Assembly: GCF_017876405.1 (NCBI RefSeq)
Contig: NZ_JAGINW010000001.1
Span: 9,685,203-9,749,202, forward strand
Length of the DNA: 64,000 bases
Direction of reading: 5' to 3'
Source of the DNA: Kibdelosporangium banguiense
GTDB taxonomy: Bacteria; Actinomycetota; Actinomycetes; Mycobacteriales; Pseudonocardiaceae
The notes beneath the pieces were generated by a model. The model worked only from the letters and a program-made list of their open reading frames with translations, was not told where the DNA came from and searched no databases. Each line of letters starts with the position of its first letter. Within the stretch, counting starts at the first letter, position 1. The translations under genes and the position numbers were made by a program. This document shows, one piece after another, positions 23,004 to 31,225 of the stretch.

Positions 23004-25931
23004 GTGCGGGTCCAGGTGCTGGGGCCGGTCCGAGCGTGGCGTGACGACGGTGATCAGGTCGATCTCGGACCGGTGGGCCAGCGTGCGGTGCTGGGACTGC
23101 TCGCCCTCAACGGCGAACAGGGCATGTCACGCGCCGACTTGATCGACGCGGTCTGGGGTCAGCGACCGCCGACGACAGCCGTCAACATCCTGCAAACCAG
23201 GGTGAAGCATCTACGGCGATTGCTGGAACCGGACCGTACTCCGAGAGCCGGTAGCGGTGTTCTGCCGCGTGTCGGCGACGGTTACGCCTTACGGATCACC
23301 ACTGATCTCGCGCGGTTCCGCGCGCTGACAACAGAATCCGCCGCGGCCGACGAGCCTTGGGGTGCCGCGCAGATGCTCAAGGAAGCGCTCGAGCTGTGGC
23401 ACGGGCCACCGCTCGCGGACATCCCGGCGCTCACCGAGCACCCGGGAGTCCTTGCGGTGGCCAAGGAACGACAAGCGGCGATCGCGCGTTACGGCGATAT
23501 GATGATCTCGTTGGGCGCGGCCGCCGAGGCCTTGCCCGTCCTGGAGGAGGCCGCAGCCGAACAACAACTGGACGAGACCGCACAGGCCCGGCTGATACGC
23601 GCATACCAAGCCGCCGGACGGCGCGCCCAGGCATTCACGGCGTTCCACGCGATCCGCAGGCGGCTGGCCGACGAACTCGGTGTCACCCCCGGCCCCGATC
23701 TGATCAAGGCCCACGAAGACGTGTTGCGCGACGAGCCGAACGACATCCCCGTGACCGTTGAGCGTTCGGTGCCGGGTCAGCTTCCCGCCGACGTGCCCGG
23801 GTTCACCGGACGCGGCGCCGAACTGTCCGCAATGGACAGTTACCTCGCCGGGTCGGCCAGCATGCCGATCTGTTTGGTCTCCGGGACCGCGGGAGTCGGC
23901 AAGACCGCGCTCGCGGTCCGCTTCGCCCATCGGATCCGCGACCGGTATCCCGACGGCCAGCTGTACATCGACCTGCAGGGCTACTCCCCCGGCCGGCCGG
24001 TGTCCGCGCAGGACGCGCTCGGCCGGTTCCTCACCGCGCTGGGCGTGCAAGGCGCGGACGTCCCACTGGAAGTGGCCGATCGTGCCGCGCGGCTTCGTAC
24101 TGAGCTGACCGGACGCCGAGTGCTTGTCGTGCTGGACAACGCCGGATCAGTCGACCAGATCCGCCCGTTGCTGCCCGGCACGGCGTCGTGCGCGGTCATC
24201 GTGACCAGTCGCGACAGCCTGGCAGGGCTGGTCGCGCTGCACGGCGCACATCGGCTTGACCTCGACCTGCTGCCCGCGGCCGATGCCCAGCAGTTGCTGC
24301 GGACGCTGATCGGTGTGGACGACGAAGCGATCGCCGTGCTCGCCGAGCAGTGCGCGAGGTTGCCGCTGACGCTGCGGATCGCCGCCGAGCTGGCCATCAG
24401 CAGCGCCAGGCCGCTGTCGGACCTGGTCGGGGAACTGGCCGACCAGCAGCGGCGTCTGGAGATCCTGGACGCGGGCGGGGACGACCGGGCGGCGGTCCGC
24501 GCGGTCTTCTCCCAGTCGTACGAATATCTGCCCAGAGACGCGGCACGTGCGTTCCGGTTGGCAGGGATGCATCCCGGCAGGTATGTCGATCGATATGTCC
24601 TCGCAGCTCTGGCCGATACCGGATTGGACGACGCGAGCCGGATACTGGACCGCTTGGCCAGAGCTCATCTGACACAGCCCGACGGATCGATGCACGACCT
24701 GTTGACGGCCTATGCCGTCCAACTGGCGGATCAGGAGGACACCGCCGCGGAGCGGGACGCGGCCATGGTCCGGGCTTTCGACTACTACGTCGCCACGGCC
24801 ATGACCGCGATACATGTGCTGCACCCGAAACACCAGGACGATCCCGGGACCGGCAGCCGTCCGCTGCAGGACGCCGAGGCGGCACGGGAATGGCTGGACA
24901 CCGAGTTGCCCACGCTGATCGCGCTGTCGGGGTACGGCTGGCCTTCCTACACAAGGACGCTGGCCGCAGTACTCCATCCATACCTCGACGGCGGCCGATA
25001 CGCCGAAGCGCTTGTCATCCACGGCCACGCACTCGATGCCGCGGACAATCCGACCGATCGCGCGCACGCGTTGACCAACCTCGGCACGGTCCTGTGGCGG
25101 GCAGGCCGCTATTCCGATTCCGACGATCACCTGACACGAGCGCTTGCGCTGTACCGGCAACAGCAAGAGCTCAGCGGTGAGGCCCGCGTGCTGACGAACC
25201 TGGGGATCGTCGAGGAACGGCTCAGCCACTACGCCCAGGCTGAGGACCACCAACGCCAGGCACTGGCCATATACCAGCGGATCGGTGATCACGTCGGAGA
25301 GGTGCGCACGCACGTCAGTCTGGGGATCATCGACGAGCGGCAAGGCAAGTTCCCGTCCGCGGCCGGGCATCTCAGCGCCGCCCTGGAGCTGTGCCGCAGG
25401 ATCGGTTTCCCGTCCGGCGAGGCGTACGCCGTGCTGAACCTCGGTTACGTGGACAAGAGGCGAGAGCACTATCCGGCCGCCGGCCGGCATTTCAGCCAGG
25501 CCATGGACCTGTTCAAAGAGTTGGGCGAGCCTCGCGGGGAGGCGTACGCCCTGACCAACCTGGGCGAGCTGGACATGTGGAGCGGGCACAACCAGTCGGC
25601 CATCAACCGGCATCTGGCCGCCATCGCACTGTTCCGGGAAGTCGGTGAGCAGCGTGGGCTCGCCATCGCGCTGAACGGGCTCGGCGAAGCCTTGTCCGCG
25701 GCCGGTCGCGTGACCGACGCACGCGACCGTCATGTCACCGCGCTCGAACTGGCAGTCGAGACCGGGGACGAGGACGACGAAGCACGCGCCTACAACGGTT
25801 TGGCTCGTACCTTCCAGCTGTCCGGTGACGTCGCACTGGCCCGCCGGCACTGGGAGGTCGCACTCGAGATCTACACCAGGCTGGACGATCCGCAGGCCGG
25901 GAATGTGCGAGCAGAGCTGGACAGGCTGTGA
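23004..25931 (+). CDS. SARP-type regulator with NB-ARC and TPR domains (first of tandem)
   Basis: The start is the GTG at 23004, eight bases after GGAGG; the open frame extends 67 codons upstream without signals. Domains in the 975-residue product run as follows. Residues 1-90 are an OmpR-type winged helix (VQVLGPVRAWRDDGDQVDLG, LIDAVWGQRPP). Residues 95-245 are a bacterial transcriptional activator domain (LARFRALTTE, ALELWHGPPLADI, RRLADELGVTPGPDL). Residues 265-550 are an NB-ARC ATPase with P-loop GTAGVGKTAL and VLVVLDNAGSVDQI. From residue 675 come seven or eight TPR repeats. This AfsR-like layout activates antibiotic genes. A TTA codon at 23289 makes translation dependent on the bldA tRNA. 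It overlaps the next SARP gene as GTGA. Confidence 0.93.
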   Translation: MRVQVLGPVRAWRDDGDQVDLGPVGQRAVLGLLALNGEQGMSRADLIDAVWGQRPPTTAVNILQTRVKHLRRLLEPDRTPRAGSGVLPRVGDGYALRITTDLARFRALTTESAAADEPWGAAQMLKEALELWHGPPLADIPALTEHPGVLAVAKERQAAIARYGDMMISLGAAAEALPVLEEAAAEQQLDETAQARLIRAYQAAGRRAQAFTAFHAIRRRLADELGVTPGPDLIKAHEDVLRDEPNDIPVTVERSVPGQLPADVPGFTGRGAELSAMDSYLAGSASMPICLVSGTAGVGKTALAVRFAHRIRDRYPDGQLYIDLQGYSPGRPVSAQDALGRFLTALGVQGADVPLEVADRAARLRTELTGRRVLVVLDNAGSVDQIRPLLPGTASCAVIVTSRDSLAGLVALHGAHRLDLDLLPAADAQQLLRTLIGVDDEAIAVLAEQCARLPLTLRIAAELAISSARPLSDLVGELADQQRRLEILDAGGDDRAAVRAVFSQSYEYLPRDAARAFRLAGMHPGRYVDRYVLAALADTGLDDASRILDRLARAHLTQPDGSMHDLLTAYAVQLADQEDTAAERDAAMVRAFDYYVATAMTAIHVLHPKHQDDPGTGSRPLQDAEAAREWLDTELPTLIALSGYGWPSYTRTLAAVLHPYLDGGRYAEALVIHGHALDAADNPTDRAHALTNLGTVLWRAGRYSDSDDHLTRALALYRQQQELSGEARVLTNLGIVEERLSHYAQAEDHQRQALAIYQRIGDHVGEVRTHVSLGIIDERQGKFPSAAGHLSAALELCRRIGFPSGEAYAVLNLGYVDKRREHYPAAGRHFSQAMDLFKELGEPRGEAYALTNLGELDMWSGHNQSAINRHLAAIALFREVGEQRGLAIALNGLGEALSAAGRVTDARDRHVTALELAVETGDEDDEARAYNGLARTFQLSGDVALARRHWEVALEIYTRLDDPQAGNVRAELDRL

Positions 25932-28699
25932 GTGATCACGCCGGGACCGCGAACACCGGGATCCGGATTCAAGTCCTCGGCCCGCTGCGGGTCTGGCGGG
26001 ACGGTACCGCACTCGATCTCGGCTCGGCCGGCGTTCGTGCCTTACTGGGCCTGCTCGCGCTCAACGGCGGGCAGCCCACGTCCCGTGCGGACATCGTCGA
26101 GGCGTTATGGCGCAATCAGCCTCCGTCGAGCGCGTCGAACGTGATCCAGACGTACATCCGGAGCCTGCGCCAGGTGCTCGAACCGGGCAGGAGGGCCTAC
26201 AGCCACAGTTCCTACCTGCCCAGGATCGGCGACGGGTACGCGCTGCGGGCGTCTGACATCGATGTCGTGCGGTTCAAGCAGTTGCTCACCGAGGCGCGCT
26301 CCGACACCGCGAGACTGGGTGCGGCACTGAGGTTGTGGCACGGTCAGCCGCTTGCCGATGTGCCCGCGCTGGCAGGGCACAAGAAGGTCCTGGCGTTGGT
26401 CGAACAGCGCCGGGCCGCGCTGGCCCGCTACGGCGAGGAGATGATCACGGCGGGCACTGCGGGTGAGGTCATCGCATCGCTTGAGGAGGCATCCGCCGAC
26501 CAGCCGCTCGACGAAGCCGCGCTCGGCCGGCTGATCCGGGCGTACCAGTCCATCGGCCGCCGGGCGGCCGCCTTCAACACATATCACGCGGCACGTCGCC
26601 GGCTCGCCGACGAACTCGGCGTCGATCCAGGGCCGGAACTGACCTCTGCCTATACCTCATTGCTCACCGACGAGACATCGGCCCGTCCCGCGCCCGCCCA
26701 GTTGCCCGCGGATGTCCGTGGATTCACCGGCAGGACGGCCGAACTGGCCGATCTGGACGCGGCGCTTGCCCGGGATGGCGGTGACGGCCTGCTGTGTGTC
26801 ATATCCGGCAGCGCGGGCGTCGGCAAGACGGCGCTGGCCATCCGATTCGGGCACCAAGCCAGGCACCACTTCCCCGGCGGGCAGCTGTACATCGATCTTC
26901 GCGGCTTCGACGCCGAACAACCACTGCCCGCGGGTGACGTGCTGGTCCGGCTCCTGGGAGCCCTCGGGGTGACCGGCCGGGACGTTCCGGCCGACGTGGC
27001 CGGCCGGGCGCGGCGGCTGCGGGAAGAGATCGCGGGCAAACGCGTGCTTCTGGTGCTGGACAACGCGAACTCGGCAGACCAGGTTCAGCCGGTGCTGCCC
27101 TGCCCGCCGTCATGCACCGTTGTGGTGACCAGTCGTGACCTGCTGCCCGGACTCGTCGCGCAGCACCGCGCCGAACTCGGCGTGCTCTCCCCACGCGACG
27201 CACTCACCCTGCTCAGCGACATGATCGGTGCACGGGCGAACGATGAGCCCGAAGCCGCGCAAGCACTTGTTGAACAATGTGCCCGGCTGCCGTTGGCGCT
27301 GCGGGTGGCCGCGGAACTCGTCGTCTCGAGAGGGGCGACTCCTCTGTCCACTTTGGTCAGCGAACTGGCTGACCGCGGCAGGAGACTGATGCTGCTCGAC
27401 GGCGGCGGAGACGAACGCGCCGCGGTCCGCGAGGTGTTCTCCTGGTCATACCGGCACCTCGACGAGGATGCCGCTCGCGCGTTCCGGTTGCTGGGCCTGC
27501 ATCCCGGCCTCGACATCGACACCACCGCGGCTGCGGCCCTGTTCGCGACGGAAGTGTCGAAGGCGGCCCTGCTGCTCGAAGTGCTCGGCCGTGCTCACCT
27601 GGTCCACGTGACGAAGCCAGGCCGGCTGGGCATGCACGATCTGCTTCGCGCGTTCGCCGCCGATCTCGCCAAAGACGACCACGAGGCAACCGAGCGCCTG
27701 TTCGACCACTACGTCGAAACAGCCGCCAAGATGGCCAACTCCCTTGACAGCCCGGCGAGCCGATCATGGCTGGACGAGGAACTGCCGAATCTCACAGCGA
27801 TCTGCGCGCAGATGCCGCCAGCGCACACAGTACGACTCGCAACCGCGCTCTACCGCTACCTCGACGGAGGCAGACACGCGGAGGCCCTCACTATTCACTC
27901 CTACGCCGAACAGGCAGCGCTACAGTTGAACAGCCTTTCCGCACAAGCCCACGCCGTGACCAACCTGGGCTCCGTCCATTGGCAGTTGGGCCATCACGAG
28001 CAGGCTGCCGAGCACTACCGCCGCGCACTCGCGCTGTCCATGGCAGCATCCGACCACGCAGGCGCGGCCAGAGCACTGACCCGGCTGGGGAATGTCGAGG
28101 AGCAGACCGGGCAGTACGAACAAGCCTCCGCCCACCACGCACAAGCGTTGGCGCATGCCCGTTCGGCCAACCACCTGATCGGGGAAGCACGAGCACTGAC
28201 CAACCTCGGCATTCTCAATGAACGCCTTGGCGAACTCGGCTCAGCCGCGGCTCTGCACGAACAGGCCCTCGACCTCTTCCTGCACCTGGGCGACTGGGTG
28301 GGAGAAGCCGTGGCACGGACCAGACTCGGCATCATCGCCATGCGCTCGGCCGCCTACGACCGGGCGATGCGCGAGCACGAACGTGCACTGACCATTTCCC
28401 GAGATCTGGGTCACCTGCGTGGCGAGGCACATTCACTGATCAACATCGGCGACCTGCTCCGAGCTCAAGGCCGGTACCCCGAGGCCGCGACGCACTACTC
28501 CGACGCACTCGCACTCTGCGAACTGGCAGGCCACGAATACGGCCGCGCCACAGCACTCAACGGCCTCGGCGACGCGCTCGGCAGTATGGGAGTGCTCACC
28601 GAGGCACGCCACCACCACGCCGCCGCATTGGCCATCGCCGTCAAGATCGGAGACCTCGACGAGCAGAGCCGGGCCTACACCGGCCTGGGCCGCGGATGA
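25928..28699 (+). CDS. SARP-type regulator with NB-ARC and TPR domains (second of tandem)
   Basis: The GTG at 25928 overlaps the stop of the upstream paralogue, so the two are translationally coupled. The 923-residue product has the same order: winged helix (IQVLGPLRVWRDGTALDLG), BTAD (ALRLWHGQPLADVPAL), NB-ARC with GSAGVGKTAL and VLLVLDNANSADQV, and a TPR region with repeats such as ALTNLGILNERLGELGSA. High similarity along the whole length shows a tandem duplication. TTA codons occur at 26042 and 26105, both in the DNA-binding domain. Being co-expressed, the two proteins could form hetero-oligomers. The targets may be the NRPS region or the degenerate genes next door. Confidence 0.92.
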   Translation: MSDHAGTANTGIRIQVLGPLRVWRDGTALDLGSAGVRALLGLLALNGGQPTSRADIVEALWRNQPPSSASNVIQTYIRSLRQVLEPGRRAYSHSSYLPRIGDGYALRASDIDVVRFKQLLTEARSDTARLGAALRLWHGQPLADVPALAGHKKVLALVEQRRAALARYGEEMITAGTAGEVIASLEEASADQPLDEAALGRLIRAYQSIGRRAAAFNTYHAARRRLADELGVDPGPELTSAYTSLLTDETSARPAPAQLPADVRGFTGRTAELADLDAALARDGGDGLLCVISGSAGVGKTALAIRFGHQARHHFPGGQLYIDLRGFDAEQPLPAGDVLVRLLGALGVTGRDVPADVAGRARRLREEIAGKRVLLVLDNANSADQVQPVLPCPPSCTVVVTSRDLLPGLVAQHRAELGVLSPRDALTLLSDMIGARANDEPEAAQALVEQCARLPLALRVAAELVVSRGATPLSTLVSELADRGRRLMLLDGGGDERAAVREVFSWSYRHLDEDAARAFRLLGLHPGLDIDTTAAAALFATEVSKAALLLEVLGRAHLVHVTKPGRLGMHDLLRAFAADLAKDDHEATERLFDHYVETAAKMANSLDSPASRSWLDEELPNLTAICAQMPPAHTVRLATALYRYLDGGRHAEALTIHSYAEQAALQLNSLSAQAHAVTNLGSVHWQLGHHEQAAEHYRRALALSMAASDHAGAARALTRLGNVEEQTGQYEQASAHHAQALAHARSANHLIGEARALTNLGILNERLGELGSAAALHEQALDLFLHLGDWVGEAVARTRLGIIAMRSAAYDRAMREHERALTISRDLGHLRGEAHSLINIGDLLRAQGRYPEAATHYSDALALCELAGHEYGRATALNGLGDALGSMGVLTEARHHHAAALAIAVKIGDLDEQSRAYTGLGRG

Positions 28700-28751
28700 C
28701 CTCCTGTCACGACTCGGCCTCGGTCGCCACCGGCCGGGCGCGGACAGCCTG

Positions 28752-29600
28752 TCAGGTTGCGACGTCGACGCGCTTCACCGTAGCGTGCGAAGCGTAACTG
28801 CCGGGTGTGTGGTGCGCGGCGAGCGGCAGCCCGGTCCGGCCGAGTCCGGTGAGGACCTCGTCGTGGATCACCAAGACCCCGTACTCAGCACAGATCTCTC
28901 GCACGACACGCGGATATCCCGCAGGCGGAACGTAACCGCCCCCAGTTGTGCCGTTGACGGTTTCGATGAGCACCGCCGCGACGGTCTCCGGACCTGCTTG
29001 CTCAATGGCCGCGCGGACACCTTGCGCGCATTCAGCCTGGCAGGTCTCATATGGACAGTCCAGGTGCTGGCCGGGGTAGGGCGCGTCGAACGCCGGTTGG
29101 AGTCCGAAGCTGTCGTCCGGGTGCGGGCGCCTTCGCCGGTGCCCGGACAGGGCGAGCATGAAAGCGCTGTTGCCATGGTAGCCAAGAGAAGCAGTCAGCA
29201 CCTTGCGCCTGCCGTCCGCACCGCGGGACCGGTGCGCCAGGCGAGCCGGCGCGATGGCACCCTCCACACCGGACGTCCCGCTGGAGGTGAACATCACCCG
29301 GTCCTCCGGACGGTGCACGGCGAGTGCGACCTGTCCGGCGAGCTCGTCCATCAGGGTGCCCGACAGGGCGCCGGGACTGGCGAAGGTGCCGCGGCGGACC
29401 TGATCGCTCATCGCCGCGGCGACGGCCGGATGGGCGTGGCCGATGTTCACGTTGATCATGCCGCTGGCCGCGTCGAGGTACCGCTTCGCACCGTCGTACA
29501 CCCACGATCCCCGGGCGTGGGTCCAGGGGATCGGCGGCAGTTGGAGCTTGGCGGCCAGCAGCCGTCGTGTGGCGTCTGTCAAGGCTGTCGTTTCCTTCAT
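28752..29600 (-). pseudogene. class III aminotransferase, C-terminally truncated
   Basis: From the ATG at 29600, the 282-codon frame matches the first two thirds of PLP-dependent class III aminotransferases: GSWVYDGAKRYLDAASGMIN, MFTSSGTSGVEGAI (PLP phosphate loop), TASLGYHGNSAFMLALSG, AAVLIETVNGTTGGGYVPP and LVIHDEVLTGLGRTG (Asp contacting the PLP nitrogen). It then breaks off into TPGSYASHATVKRVDVAT. The region with the Schiff-base Lys and the whole C-terminal domain is missing. It cannot act as an aminotransferase and is treated as a broken gene, once probably acting on a sugar or amino-acid ketone with the RfbH-like gene next to it. Confidence 0.85.
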
Positions 29601-29650
29601 GCCGAACGCTCCCGGCACGGCTGCTTCCACGGCATGCAAGCCGTTCCTCC

Positions 29651-30025
29651 TCAGTGGACGGTCGCGGCGGGCCGGGCGCCGGTGAACTCGGTGATGGAGT
29701 CGACCATGTAGGCGATCATCTCCTCGGTCAGGCCCGGGTAGACGCCGATCCAGAAGGTGTCGTCGGTGACGATGTCGCTGTTGGTCAGGTCTCCGTGCAC
29801 GCGGTAGCGCACGTCTTGGTACGCGGGGTGGCGCGTGAGGTTTCCGCCGAAGAACCGCCGGGTCGCGATCCGCCGTCCCTCCAGGAAGGCGACCAGCTCC
29901 TGCCTGGTGAAGCCGGCCGTGGGCAGGACGGTGATCACGAAGCCGAACCAGCTCGGGCCCGAGCCCGGTGTCGGTTCGGGCAGCAGCAGTCCGGGCAGGC
30001 CGTCCAGTCCGGCGCGCAGGAGTTG
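29651..30025 (-). pseudogene. RfbH-like sugar dehydratase/aminotransferase, N-terminally truncated
   Basis: The readable 125 codons correspond to the C-terminus of RfbH (CDP-4-keto-6-deoxyglucose 3-dehydrase, DegT/DnrJ/EryC1 fold): EPTPGSGPSWFGFVITVLP, AFLEGRRIATRRFFGGNLTR, HPAYQDVRYRVHGDLTNSD and DTFWIGVYPGLTEEMIAYMV. The N-terminal two thirds, including the PLP/Fe-S site, is gone, and upstream sequence does not match in any frame. It probably once formed a transcription unit with the aminotransferase fragment. Confidence 0.85.
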
Positions 30026-30214
30026 CGCGGGTCGCACTGCACGGTCGGCGCGAGCTCGATGATGTCGAGGTGGTTTGCAACTCGCCGATCGGTCTCGTCG
30101 CCGCCCCGACCTGATCAGAGCACAGGGTCCGTGAGCTCCCCACTCACCAGAAGCGCACGCACCGGCTGATGCGTGAACGCGGCGAAAACCTGTCACATGT
30201 GAATTCGGATGTTT

Positions 30215-31006
30215 TCACCAACGGGGTTCTTCTGTCAGCAGACCGGCGACGAGCTTCAACACATCGGTGTCGCGCAGCAGATGCTCACGGTCGACATCCA
30301 ACGACACGCTGTTGGCCGGATCCATCGCCGGCTCATGGTCCCTTGAGGACAGAAACAGTGGAGTTCCGGCACGCAGGTCGAGCCCGCCCTGGCCGGCCAG
30401 GAGCAGGTAGGTCAGGTAGCTTGCGAACCCGGCCGTGAGCTCGCGGCGGAAGAACTCGCCGAGCGACAGTCGGCCGGCCACGCCCGCCATCAGCCGGTCG
30501 TACCGGTCGGTCAACCCTGCGGCGAGGCACGGCAGATCGTCCGGGTGGTCGCCAAGCAGCCCGTCCGACCAGTGCCGGGCATCGTCCAGTTCGCCTGCTG
30601 CCAGGTGTGCCGAGGAGGATTCGACCGCGGAGACGAACTGGTCGCACAGCGTGGCACCGGTCACCGCCACCGCGTCGAGGAGCACGACCACGGGCGGCTG
30701 GACGGGTACTGCGACACAGATCGCGTCCGCGACACGTGTCGCCAGCGCGGCTCCGGCACAGTATCCAAGTACCGCACGCACGGGGCGGCCGGTTCCCAGC
30801 GCCTCCCGCACCCACTCGTCGGCTTGGGCGTCCAATCGCGGATCCCCACCGGAAAATGACTGTCCGATGTGGAGGAAACAGAGCTCCGCCGGGATCCCCG
30901 CGGCCAGCTCGGCGAAGCCGGCAGCGGCGCGCCCACCCAGGAAATCCAGGCACAGGACGAGATCGGGTCCCCGATCGCAGAGCAATTGCCACTTGGTCGA
31001 CTCCAC
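30215..31006 (-). CDS. thioesterase-like alpha/beta hydrolase with Cys nucleophile
   Basis: The GTG at 31006 follows GGGAGG by seven bases. The 263-residue product looks like a type II thioesterase: DLVLCLDFLGGRAAAGFAEL (first strand and oxyanion region), RAVLGYCAGAALATRVADAI (nucleophile elbow, G-Y-C-A-G), a helical lid of about 80 residues (GRLSLGEFFRRELTAGFASY), and a C-terminal SLDVDREHLLRDTDVLKLV whose His fits the catalytic position. The nucleophile is Cys where most editing thioesterases have Ser (GHSMG); Cys is known in some acyl-transferring TE domains. It is divergent from a SARP gene at the edge of the peptide cluster. A role in proofreading or acyl transfer is inferred. Confidence 0.6.
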   Translation of the reverse strand: MESTKWQLLCDRGPDLVLCLDFLGGRAAAGFAELAAGIPAELCFLHIGQSFSGGDPRLDAQADEWVREALGTGRPVRAVLGYCAGAALATRVADAICVAVPVQPPVVVLLDAVAVTGATLCDQFVSAVESSSAHLAAGELDDARHWSDGLLGDHPDDLPCLAAGLTDRYDRLMAGVAGRLSLGEFFRRELTAGFASYLTYLLLAGQGGLDLRAGTPLFLSSRDHEPAMDPANSVSLDVDREHLLRDTDVLKLVAGLLTEEPRW

Positions 31007-31225
31007 CGCCTGACCTCCCTCGTGTCGCCGTGGTCAAGGCAAACCGCAACGGGTATCGGTCGGATATCGCGTGGCGATCGGTGCTTCGGCCAGGGGCGAT
31101 CGCGGCGGTGACATCTGTTAGCGCCCCTGTGCACACTTGGACGGGGCGGCTGCGGGATTCCACTTCGGTAACGTGATCGGAGACGATGGTTGTGGACCGG
31201 ATGCCCGACACGAGGGTTGGCACTC

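Noticed and set aside
24147..26012. 621-codon open frame antisense to the first SARP gene
   Set aside because: No domain, ribosome binding site or start context. The plus strand has convincing winged-helix, NB-ARC and TPR motifs.
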